Under the pieces are notes generated by a model. It made no database searches. It was not told where the DNA came from and saw only the letters and a program-made list of their open reading frames with translations. Of a DNA stretch of 5,465 nt, positions 1 through 4,894 are shown in pieces (positions within the stretch are counted from its first letter, which is position 1; every line of letters starts with the position of its first letter). The DNA is from Elusimicrobia bacterium RIFCSPLOWO2_01_FULL_59_12 (lineage in GTDB: Bacteria > Elusimicrobiota > Elusimicrobia > 2-01-FULL-59-12): assembly GCA_001800075.1 (NCBI GenBank), contig MGUR01000031.1, forward strand, positions 21,569-27,033. The letters run 5' to 3'. The position numbers and the translations under genes are program-made.

Positions 1-1106
1 CGGCGCGACAGTTGGGACAGCGCCACCACCGGGACGCGCAGGTCGCGGGCCAGCCCTTTGAGGTTGCGCGAGATTTCGGAGATTTCCTGCTGGCGGTTCT
101 CAATCCTGCCCATCCCGCGCATGAGCTGTAGATAATCCACCAGGATCATCCCGAGCGGCGTTCCCTTGGCGGCGAGCTCGGCCGCCAGGCGCCGGGCCCG
201 CGCGCGCATTTCCAGAACGGACAAGGAGGAGGTGTCATCAATGTAAATCGGCGATTCGGAAAGTGAGCTGGCCGCGGCCGTCAAGGTGTTCCAGTACTTC
301 TTTTCCAGATAACCGCGGCGCACTTTATGGGAATCCACGCGGGCCTGGGAGCACAAAAGGCGCAGCATCAACTCCTCCCGCGACATTTCCAGGGAAAACA
401 GCGCCACCGGCCGCTTGTTATGAATGGACACGTGCTCCGCGATATTTAACGCAAAACTGGTCTTTCCCATGGAAGGCCGGCCGGCGATGATAATCAAATT
501 GGCCGGCTGAAAACCCGCTGTCATCGTGTCGAGCTCGGTGAAACCGGTCGCCACGCCCGTGACATGGGATTTCCGCTGATAGAGCTTCTCGACCGTCTCG
601 ATCACATCGTGGACCAAATCGGACACCGGAACAAATCCTTTGTCGACCTTCGACTGCGCGATCGAAAAAATGGATTGCTCGGCCTGGTCGAGCAGCGCCC
701 CGACATCGTCCCGCTGCTCATAGCACGCGGTGACGATGCGCGTGGCGGCGGCAATCAAGTGGCGCAATGTGGATTTTTCTTTGACCAGACGGGCGTAGTG
801 ATCAACGCTGGCGGCGGTGGGCAGGAGCTGGGAAAGACTGGTGAGATAAGAACCGCCGCCGATATCGGTCAGCAGGCGCTGGTTCTTGAGCCTCTCGGAC
901 ACGGTGACGACGTCGATCGCCGACCCTTCCGTGAAGAGATCGGCCATCGCCCGGAAAATCTGCTGGTGGGAGGTTTTGTAGAAACAGCTTTCATCGAGAA
1001 CGTCCAGCGCCTTGGCTTGAGCTTCCCGCTCGATGAGCATCGCGCCCAGAACGGCCATTTCCGCCTCAATCGCCTGCGGCGCGACTTTTTCGATCAGATC
1101 CACCAT
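1..1106 (-). CDS. dnaB: Replicative DNA helicase DnaB (partial, C-terminus cut by window edge)
   Basis: DnaB is the hexameric 5'-3' helicase that unwinds DNA at the replication fork and recruits primase. Translating the minus strand from the ATG at 1106 gives 368 uninterrupted residues running off the left edge. The family is usually about 450 residues, so roughly 80-100 C-terminal residues are missing. The N-terminal DnaB domain spans about residues 8-110, with the typical IEAEMAVLGAML helix at 13-24. The RecA-like ATPase domain starts near 185. Its Walker A is GRPSMGKTS (209-217, Lys215 and Thr216), and its Walker B is ILVDYLQLM (321-329, Asp324). The conserved segment ending in VPVVALSQLSR (358-368) is the last visible part. 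A stop lies in frame 15 bases upstream, so the ATG is the first possible ATG; GTG at 1103 is the only close alternative. A weak Shine-Dalgarno (GAGGG) lies in the repeat just upstream. It follows rplI by 42 bases, as in many bacteria. No intein is seen in the visible part. Confidence 0.97.
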   Translation of the reverse strand, partial: MVDLIEKVAPQAIEAEMAVLGAMLIEREAQAKALDVLDESCFYKTSHQQIFRAMADLFTEGSAIDVVTVSERLKNQRLLTDIGGGSYLTSLSQLLPTAASVDHYARLVKEKSTLRHLIAAATRIVTACYEQRDDVGALLDQAEQSIFSIAQSKVDKGFVPVSDLVHDVIETVEKLYQRKSHVTGVATGFTELDTMTAGFQPANLIIIAGRPSMGKTSFALNIAEHVSIHNKRPVALFSLEMSREELMLRLLCSQARVDSHKVRRGYLEKKYWNTLTAAASSLSESPIYIDDTSSLSVLEMRARARRLAAELAAKGTPLGMILVDYLQLMRGMGRIENRQQEISEISRNLKGLARDLRVPVVALSQLSR

Positions 1107-1113
1107 CTCAGCC

Positions 1114-1157
1114 CTCAGGACTCAGGATCTGCCTGCCGGCAGGCAGGCTCAGGACTC
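1114..1157. repeat. Palindrome flanked by 10-base direct repeats at the rplI/dnaB junction
   Basis: A perfect 18-base palindrome, CTGCCTGCCGGCAGGCAG, occupies 1129-1146. It is flanked by identical 10-base copies of CTCAGGACTC at 1114-1123 and 1148-1157. The left copy is part of a tandem CTCAGGA pair (1114 and 1121). The right copy contains the rplI stop codon and its last two codons, and the left end lies against the dnaB ribosome binding site. On the minus-strand transcript the palindrome would form a 9-bp GC-rich stem with no uridine run after it, so it is not a standard intrinsic terminator. It may be a small dispersed palindromic repeat; copy number elsewhere cannot be seen here. Confidence 0.8.
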
Positions 1158-1607
1158 TGCTGTTATCGTTACGGTCAGCGCGGCCCGAACCCCGGCCGGG
1201 AGCTGGACGGTGACGGTCGTGACGCCGACCTGTTTGATCGGCTTGGGGAGCACCACCATGTGCTTTTCCAGCGTGATGCCCTGCTGGGCCAGCGCGTTCA
1301 GAATGTCGTGCTTTCCAACGGAGCCGAACAACTTCCCTTCGGGACTGGCTTTGACGGCCAGGGTGCAGGCGGCCGACCCGATTTTCTGGGCCAGCGTCTG
1401 GGAGGATTCGCGCCTACGCTCCGCTTTGGCCAGCGTGCCCTGCTTCACCGTGTCCCACTGACGCAGGGCGGACGCCGTCGCGGGAAAGGCCAGCTGGCGG
1501 GGAAACAGGTAATTGCGCGCGTAGCCGGGCGAGACATTCTTAACGTCTCCGGCCTGCGCGATGCCGCGGATGTCGGACTTGAAGACGACTTTGAGCGTGT
1601 GAGCCAT
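1149..1607 (-). CDS. rplI: 50S ribosomal protein L9 (bL9)
   Basis: bL9 binds 23S rRNA near the base of the L1 stalk and stabilises the ribosome against frameshifting. The 152-residue product matches the usual length (about 148-150) and layout. An N-terminal rRNA-binding domain (about 1-45) carries the family signature GDVKNVSPGYARNYLFP (20-36). A long basic connecting helix (about 45-78) follows, then a C-terminal domain with EGKLFGSVGKHDILNAL (90-106). In the signature, the glycine usually found after the Pro-basic pair is Gln38 (PRQLA), a minor departure. An in-frame extension to 1832 exists, but it is a shadow of rpsR. The ATG at 1607 is chosen because a strong AGGAGGG lies just upstream. 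The gene follows rpsR by 8 bases. Its final codons and stop fall inside the direct repeat before dnaB. Confidence 0.97.
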   Translation of the reverse strand: MAHTLKVVFKSDIRGIAQAGDVKNVSPGYARNYLFPRQLAFPATASALRQWDTVKQGTLAKAERRRESSQTLAQKIGSAACTLAVKASPEGKLFGSVGKHDILNALAQQGITLEKHMVVLPKPIKQVGVTTVTVQLPAGVRAALTVTITAES

Positions 1608-1610
1608 ACG

Positions 1611-1617
1611 CCCTCCT
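1611..1617 (-). promoter_or_regulatory. Ribosome binding site of rplI, overlapping the rpsR stop
   Basis: AGGAGGG on the minus strand shares bases with the TAG stop of rpsR (1616-1618) and lies three bases before the rplI ATG, the AGGAG core being five bases away. It fixes the rplI start at 1607 and suggests that ribosomes finishing bS18 can reinitiate on bL9. Confidence 0.85.
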
Positions 1618-1918
1618 ATACGACCGCAAAGGGCAGGAGCGCCAGATTCCGCGCGCGCTTGATGGCGCGGGTGAGCATTCGCTGATGCTTGGCGCAATTG
1701 CCGGTGGAACGGCCCGAGATCATTTTGCCCCGCTCGGTGACGAAATTCCGCAGCGAGGAGGCGTTTTTGTAATCGATATCCACCACGCGATCGACGCAGA
1801 ACCGGCATACCTTTCGGCGCGGCGGGCCCCAACGGCGGGGGCGCCCTCCTTCAGGGCGGGACCCGCGGTCGCCGCCGGAGTGAGAGGAACGCGGTCGTGA
1901 ACCTGTTTCGTTAGGCAT
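1616..1918 (-). CDS. rpsR: 30S ribosomal protein S18 (bS18) with N-terminal extension
   Basis: bS18 binds the central domain of 16S rRNA as a heterodimer with bS6 on the 30S platform. The 100-residue product has its core at about 35-100: a CRFC motif (38-41), DIDYKN (47-52), TERGKM (61-66), STGNCAKHQR (71-80) and AIKRARNLALLPF (85-97). All are hallmark segments of the family. Cys38, Cys41, Cys75 and His78 could form a zinc site like that inferred for Cys-containing bS18 forms; this is inference, since the E. coli type lacks it. Residues 1-34 are an unstructured-looking Arg/Gly/Ser/Pro extension not seen in short homologues. The ATG at 1918 has a good AAAGGA seven bases upstream, so the extension is probably translated. 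The gene lies between ssb (103-base gap holding an inverted repeat) and rplI. Confidence 0.96.
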   Translation of the reverse strand: MPNETGSRPRSSHSGGDRGSRPEGGRPRRWGPPRRKVCRFCVDRVVDIDYKNASSLRNFVTERGKMISGRSTGNCAKHQRMLTRAIKRARNLALLPFAVV

Positions 1919-1935
1919 TCGTGAATCCTTTCTTG

Positions 1936-2010
1936 GCCGTCATCCCCGCGAAAGCGGGGATCCAGAAATTTGCCGGGACTGGATTCCCGCTTACGACCGC
2001 GGGAATGACG
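1936..2010. repeat. Nested inverted repeat in the ssb/rpsR gap
   Basis: The 103-base gap between ssb and rpsR is mostly filled by a compound palindrome. The left half is a perfect 8-bp hairpin, ATCCCCGC/GCGGGGAT (1942-1949 with 1954-1961, four-base loop). The right half is another perfect 8-bp hairpin, ATTCCCGC/GCGGGAAT (1983-1990 with 1999-2006). The halves also pair with each other: CGTCAT (1938-1943) with ATGACG (2005-2010), and TCCAG (1961-1965) with CTGGA (1979-1983). The outline resembles the widespread GTCAT-CCCGCG small palindromic repeats of many bacteria. Its first 21 bases match the element at 4833 at 19 positions. No uridine run follows it on the transcript. Confidence 0.88.
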
Positions 2011-2021
2011 AATGGATGTCG

Positions 2022-2501
2022 TTAAAACGGAATCTCGTTTTCACCGCCGCCAGCGGGAGCAGGGGGTTCCCCCGCCACACCGGCAGGCTCCCGCACCGCG
2101 GAGGGCTCCCCATCGCCGGCGTCAGGGCTCTCGGACCCTTCTTCCGCAGCGGCTTTGGTGAGGAACTGAAGGCGGTAGGCTTCCACTTCGATGCCGCTGC
2201 GTTTCTGCCCATCCTTGGTTTCCCACGTGGAACTTCGCAGACGGCCTTCCACATAGACGGCACTGCCCTTTTTCAGGCGTTCCCGGCAGCGTTCCGCCGC
2301 TTCCCGCCATACCGTGATCGGCACGAATGTCGCTTCCTCCCGCCATTCGCCGGCGCCGTCCTTATAACGGCGGTTCACGGCGATATCCAGACGGCACACC
2401 GCCTGGCCGCGCGACGTGTAGCGCACTTCCGGGTCGCGCGTGAGGCGCCCGACCAGCCGGACATCGTTCATCTGCAGCAGACGCAGGGTGTTGGGGGTCA
2501 T
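2022..2501 (-). CDS. ssb: Single-stranded DNA-binding protein SSB
   Basis: SSB coats single-stranded DNA during replication, repair and recombination and recruits partner proteins through its C-terminal tip. The 159-residue product has the OB fold at about 11-115. It opens with MNDVRLVGRLTRDPEVRYT (11-29) and includes the aromatic positions Trp54, Trp65 and Trp93 and the segment KKGSAVYVEGRL (77-88). A flexible Gly/Pro/Glu-rich linker follows (about 118-152), and the protein ends in ENEIPF, the conserved acidic partner-binding tip. Met11 is the start seen in most homologues, but it has no ribosome binding site. The ATG at 2501 has AAGGAG seven bases upstream and overlaps the rpsF stop in an ATGA arrangement, so the longer form with a ten-residue leader is preferred. 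Translational coupling to rpsF is likely. Confidence 0.97.
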   Translation of the reverse strand: MTPNTLRLLQMNDVRLVGRLTRDPEVRYTSRGQAVCRLDIAVNRRYKDGAGEWREEATFVPITVWREAAERCRERLKKGSAVYVEGRLRSSTWETKDGQKRSGIEVEAYRLQFLTKAAAEEGSESPDAGDGEPSAVREPAGVAGEPPAPAGGGENEIPF

Positions 2502-2989
2502 GAGGGATCTCCTTGAGGAGGCGGCGTAGGGGCTGGAGCAACTGGGGCGGCCGGCGCTTCCACAGAGGGCGCGGCGCTCGGGGCGGCGCTGGTACGCGCC
2601 GCATCCGGGCGCGGGCGCATCCCGGGGCCCGATCGTCCGGGGCCGCGATGAGCTTCCCCGGCGGGGCGTACCCGGCGGGGGGCAAATTTCTTATTCGAGG
2701 GGTAATGCCGTATCGTCAGTTGTCGAATGACGGCGTCGGTGACGTTGTACAGGTGTTCCAACGCGGCAATGACCGTGGGTTCCGCAGTGAAGTTCAGTAC
2801 GCCATAGAACCCCTCGCGGTGACCGCGCAGCGGATACGCCAAACGGCGGCGCCCCCAGCGGTCCTCCGAGGTCACCGAGCCTTTGTGGGCGCCAATGGTT
2901 TCCTTGATCTTTGCGACGAGTTGATCGACTTGCTCGGTGGGTATTTCGGGTTCGGCGATGAAGACGGTCTCGTAACTGATTCCTGGCAC
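2498..2989 (-). CDS. rpsF: 30S ribosomal protein S6 (bS6), GTG start, long C-terminal tail
   Basis: bS6 pairs with bS18 on the platform of the small ribosomal subunit. The ferredoxin-like bS6 fold covers about residues 1-97: YETVFIAEPEI (6-16), EDRWGRRRLAYPL (42-54), FYGVLNFTAEP (61-71) and the closing strand VIRQLTIRHY (87-96). Residues 98-163 form a low-complexity tail, first Arg/Gly/Pro and then Ala/Pro, making the protein longer than the usual 95-135 residues. The tail appears genuine, because its stop overlaps the ssb ATG. The start is GTG (2987-2989), with GAGAGGAG eight bases upstream and no in-frame ATG near the N-terminus. It is the first gene of the rpsF-ssb-rpsR-rplI-dnaB cluster. 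Its start region can fold into a hairpin, and this operon is known in other bacteria to be autoregulated by the bS6:bS18 complex. Confidence 0.97.
   Translation of the reverse strand: MPGISYETVFIAEPEIPTEQVDQLVAKIKETIGAHKGSVTSEDRWGRRRLAYPLRGHREGFYGVLNFTAEPTVIAALEHLYNVTDAVIRQLTIRHYPSNKKFAPRRVRPAGEAHRGPGRSGPGMRPRPDAARTSAAPSAAPSVEAPAAPVAPAPTPPPQGDPS
2509..2514 (-). promoter_or_regulatory. Ribosome binding site of ssb, inside rpsF
   Basis: AAGGAG on the minus strand lies seven bases before the ATG at 2501, within the last codons of rpsF. It decides the ssb start in favour of 2501 over the internal ATG at 2471, which has no comparable purine-rich site. Confidence 0.8.
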
Positions 2990-3021
2990 GGGTAAAGCTC
3001 CTCTCTGGGCTTTAGTCCCCG
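2989..3021 (-). promoter_or_regulatory. Leader hairpin over the rpsF ribosome binding site and start codon
   Basis: In the minus-strand transcript UAAAGC (3014-3009) pairs perfectly with GCUUUA (2998-2993). The 10-base loop between them, CCAGAGAGGA, contains most of the Shine-Dalgarno. The stem continues through CGGG (3021-3018) with CCCG (2992-2989), leaving a GAC bulge (3017-3015), and the last G is the first base of the GTG start. Such a fold could gate rpsF translation. bS6:bS18 leader motifs are known upstream of rpsF in many bacteria and carry an exposed CCG. Here the only obvious CCG near the site is in the stem next to the start, so membership in that motif family is unproven. Confidence 0.45.
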
Positions 3022-3083
3022 CCGCTCAAAGGAGGCGAGGAAAAGGAGTAACGGTTTATAGGTGATTGTTTTGGGACGACGAC

Positions 3084-3092
3084 ATGATACCA
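3084..3092 (-). promoter_or_regulatory. Possible extended -10 promoter for the rpsF cluster
   Basis: The minus strand reads TGGTATCAT, which fits an extended -10 element (TGn followed by a TATAAT-like hexamer, 4 of 6 matches). It lies in the gap between ftsB and rpsF and would give a leader of roughly 85-90 bases containing the start-site hairpin. No good -35 hexamer is seen at 16-18 bases, so the call is weak. A TATAAA at 3055-3060 is an alternative, also without a -35. Confidence 0.25.
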
Positions 3093-3103
3093 AAAACGGC
3101 CCG

Positions 3104-3148
3104 GGAAGATCACGGAATTATGACGGAATAGCAAGGAAGATCATGGAA
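3104..3148. repeat. 14-base direct repeat upstream of rpsF, 31 bases apart
   Basis: GGAAGATCACGGAA (3104-3117) and GGAAGATCATGGAA (3135-3148) match at 13 of 14 positions with a 31-base period, close to three helical turns. Between and across them ACGGAAT occurs twice, 11 bases apart (3112 and 3123). The spacing is compatible with a regulator binding one face of the DNA upstream of the possible promoter, but simple duplication explains it equally well. Confidence 0.55.
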
Positions 3149-3160
3149 CACATTGTGAAA

Positions 3161-3200
3161 TTCCCTGCTAGTCCCTGCCCTTCCCTGCTGTTCCCTGTTT
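3161..3200. repeat. Four-unit 10-base tandem repeat at the 3' end of ftsB
   Basis: Four successive decamers share the core TCCCTG in exact 10-base register: TTCCCTGCTA, GTCCCTGCCC, TTCCCTGCTG and TTCCCTGTTT. The array covers the last 11 codons and the stop of ftsB and the first bases after it. As ten is not a multiple of three, each unit is read in a different frame, producing the QGTAGKGRD tail. This looks like slippage-type expansion at a gene end. Confidence 0.75.
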
Positions 3201-3476
3201 TTCCTTCTTGATCAGTTGGTATTCGACTTCGCCCTTCTTGACGTAGCCTAAGTTTTTTCGGATGAGGTACTCAGAGTAAGAGGGGTCCTGCCGGATCCAG
3301 GCGAGCTCGCGGGACAGGCGCTCGTGTTCGCCGTGCAGCATCGTCAGGGTTCTGTCCAAGCGTCTCTTTTCGCGGTAAGCGCTGACCCACTGGCGGAAGC
3401 CCTTATTTCCAAACACCAAAAAGACAGCCAAGCCCCCCGCAATCCACCCCAGGATGCGACGCCGTCCCTGCGTCAT
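3168..3476 (-). CDS. ftsB: Septum formation initiator, FtsB/DivIC family
   Basis: FtsB (DivIC in Gram-positives) is a small bitopic membrane protein that joins FtsL and FtsQ in the divisome and signals activation of septal wall synthesis. The 102-residue product shows the family layout. It has a short basic cytoplasmic start (MTQGRRR), one membrane segment (about 8-23), and a periplasmic coiled coil (about 33-62) rich in Arg, Glu and Leu. It ends with the typical block DPSYSEYLIRKNLGYVKKGE (64-83). The last ten residues come from a tandem DNA repeat and are probably not functional. The ATG at 3476 has an AGGGG about six bases upstream. The gene follows eno by 23 bases, and an eno-ftsB pair is also known in Pseudomonas and other proteobacteria, which supports the call. 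FtsL-type proteins share the topology but not the DP...LG block. Confidence 0.88.
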   Translation of the reverse strand: MTQGRRRILGWIAGGLAVFLVFGNKGFRQWVSAYREKRRLDRTLTMLHGEHERLSRELAWIRQDPSYSEYLIRKNLGYVKKGEVEYQLIKKEKQGTAGKGRD

Positions 3477-3499
3477 CAGATACCCCTAAGCGAACCGAT

Positions 3500-4813
3500 T
3501 TAGACGCCCGCCGCTTTCCGGGCGCGGAACACGCCGACGCCCGGATACCGGGCTTTCCTGCCTAACTGTTCTTCGATCCGCAGGAGTTGATTGTATTTGC
3601 AGATCCGGTCGGTGCGGCTGGCGGAACCGGTCTTGATCTGCCCTGTGTTCAGCGCCACCGCGAGATCGGCGATGAACGTGTCTTCCGTCTCGCCGGAGCG
3701 ATGGGATATGACCGCGGTGTAGCCCGCCTGATGCGCCTTCTTGACGGTCTCAACGGTCTCTGAGAGGCTGCCGATTTGGTTGACCTTGATCAGGATGGAA
3801 TTGGCTATTTTTTCCTGAATGCCCCGGGTCAGGCGTTTCACATCGGTGACAAACAGATCGTCCCCCACCAGCTGGACGCGATCTCCCAAACGCTCGGTGA
3901 GCTGCTTCCACCCCGGCCAGTCATCCTCCGCGACGCCGTCTTCGATAGAAACGATCGGATACCGGCTCACCCATCCCTCATAGAAATGGACCATGTCGCG
4001 GGACGTCTTGCGCGGGTTTTCCTTTTCCCCTTCCAAAACGTACGCCCCGTTCTCATAGAACTCCGTGGAGGCCGGATCGAGGGCGATCACGATATCTTCG
4101 CCCAGCGAATACCCCGCGCGCTTCACGGCTTCGGCGATGACTTCCAGCGCTTCCTCGTTGGACTGGAGATTGGGCGCAAACCCGCCCTCGTCGCCTACGC
4201 TGGTCGCGCAGCCTTTGCCCTTCAAGACCGCTTTTAAGCTGTGGAAAACCTCCGCGCCCATCCGCAGCGCCTCGCGGAAACGGGGAGCTCCGACCGGCAT
4301 GATCATGAACTCCTGGAGGTCGACGTTATTGTCCGCGTGCGCGCCGCCGTTGATGATGTTCATCATCGGGACAGGCAGGAGGTATGACTTCTTGGGAAGT
4401 TTATAGACATCGCGCAGGTAATCGTACAGCGGACGCTTCGCGGAGACCGCTCCGGCCCGCGCGCTGGCCAGGGACACCCCCAGAATGGCGTTGGCGCCCA
4501 GCCGGCTTTTGTTCTCCGTCCCATCCAGCGCAAGCATCGTCGCGTCCACCGCCGGCGTGTCGCAGGCCCGGCCCTTCAGCTTCCCGGCGATCGGACCGTT
4601 CACGTTCGCCACCGCCCGGGTCACCCCTTTTCCCCCGAAGCGCCCGGCGTCGCCGTCGCGCATTTCCAGCGCCTCGTGCGCGCCCGTGGACGCGCCCGAA
4701 GGCACCGCCGCCCTTCCCAGGGACCCGTCGCTCAACACCACATCCACTTCGACCGTCGGGTTTCCCCGGGAATCTAAAATCTCGCGTCCGACGATTTTTG
4801 CGATCTTAGCCAT
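3500..4813 (-). CDS. eno: Enolase (phosphopyruvate hydratase)
   Basis: Enolase is a cytoplasmic enzyme that interconverts 2-phosphoglycerate and phosphoenolpyruvate in glycolysis and gluconeogenesis. The 437-residue product is full length (E. coli 432) and opens with the standard REILDSRGNPTVEVDV (10-25). The expected catalytic residues are present: Glu209 in SVGDEGGF, general base Lys343 in ILIKVNQIGSLSET, and His371 in SHRSGETED. The magnesium ligands are Asp246 (ALDPAS), Glu291 (SIEDG) and Asp318 (VGDDLFVT). NIINGGAHADNNVDLQEFM (152-170) is also typical. The C-terminal GSASRTDRICKYNQLLRIEE keeps the Arg-Ser/Thr contact to substrate, with Thr in place of the usual Ser. The frame is open up to 4840, but the ATG at 4813 is chosen because AAAGGAG lies six bases upstream and the homologous N-terminus starts there. 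It is probably co-transcribed with ftsB. Confidence 0.98.
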   Translation of the reverse strand: MAKIAKIVGREILDSRGNPTVEVDVVLSDGSLGRAAVPSGASTGAHEALEMRDGDAGRFGGKGVTRAVANVNGPIAGKLKGRACDTPAVDATMLALDGTENKSRLGANAILGVSLASARAGAVSAKRPLYDYLRDVYKLPKKSYLLPVPMMNIINGGAHADNNVDLQEFMIMPVGAPRFREALRMGAEVFHSLKAVLKGKGCATSVGDEGGFAPNLQSNEEALEVIAEAVKRAGYSLGEDIVIALDPASTEFYENGAYVLEGEKENPRKTSRDMVHFYEGWVSRYPIVSIEDGVAEDDWPGWKQLTERLGDRVQLVGDDLFVTDVKRLTRGIQEKIANSILIKVNQIGSLSETVETVKKAHQAGYTAVISHRSGETEDTFIADLAVALNTGQIKTGSASRTDRICKYNQLLRIEEQLGRKARYPGVGVFRARKAAGV

Positions 4814-4819
4814 GCATAA

Positions 4820-4826
4820 CTCCTTT
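4820..4826 (-). promoter_or_regulatory. Ribosome binding site of eno
   Basis: AAAGGAG on the minus strand lies six bases before the ATG at 4813. It rules out the upstream in-frame ATG-like start at 4840, which falls inside the inverted repeat and has no such site. Confidence 0.85.
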
Positions 4827-4832
4827 GGATTT

Positions 4833-4894
4833 GCCGTCACCCCCGCGGAAGCGCGCCGGAAGTGTGGCGTGCGCGCTTTCGCGGGAATGACGGC
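4833..4894. repeat. Long inverted repeat between the mutase gene and eno
   Basis: GCCGTCA (4833-4839) pairs with TGACGGC (4888-4894). After a two-base mismatch, 4842-4856 pairs with 4871-4885 at 14 of 15 positions (plus one G-T), leaving a 14-base loop. This makes a stem of about 22 bp in an 80-base gap, with the last base inside the TAG stop of the mutase gene. The outer 21 bases match the element at 1936-1956 at 19 positions, so both belong to one repeat family. No uridine run follows the stem on the minus-strand transcript, arguing against an ordinary terminator. Confidence 0.88.

Noticed and set aside
1129..1146. Intrinsic terminator between rplI and dnaB
   Set aside because: The palindrome has no loop-friendly spacer or following uridine run, and dnaB starts only 23 bases later.
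564..1685. 373-codon open frame on the plus strand
   Set aside because: It lies opposite dnaB and rplI, both of which have clear family motifs and ribosome binding sites. The translation is Arg/Gly/Asp-rich without any recognisable domain, as expected of an antisense shadow in GC-rich DNA.
1608..1832. N-terminal extension of rplI by 75 residues
   Set aside because: This stretch is the out-of-frame reading of rpsR. The strong AGGAGGG and the homologous N-terminus place the start at 1607.
1842..1858. Hairpin CGCCCT/AGGGCG inside rpsR
   Set aside because: It lies in the coding region of the Arg/Gly-rich extension, where GC-rich codons give such short stems by chance.
1936..2010. CRISPR-like repeat pair
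   Set aside because: There are only two inverted halves, with no regular spacers or further units.
3029..3050. Plus-strand Shine-Dalgarno-like purine run that might precede a small gene
   Set aside because: Stops follow soon after and no plus-strand frame in the gap has a start with a plausible product.
4814..4840. Nine-residue extension of enolase
   Set aside because: The extension runs through the inverted repeat and has no ribosome binding site, while the start at 4813 has AAAGGAG at good spacing and matches the family N-terminus.
4833..4894. Intrinsic terminator after the mutase gene
   Set aside because: The stem is long and stable, but no uridine tract follows it in the minus-strand transcript, and the same sequence recurs in another gap as a repeat.
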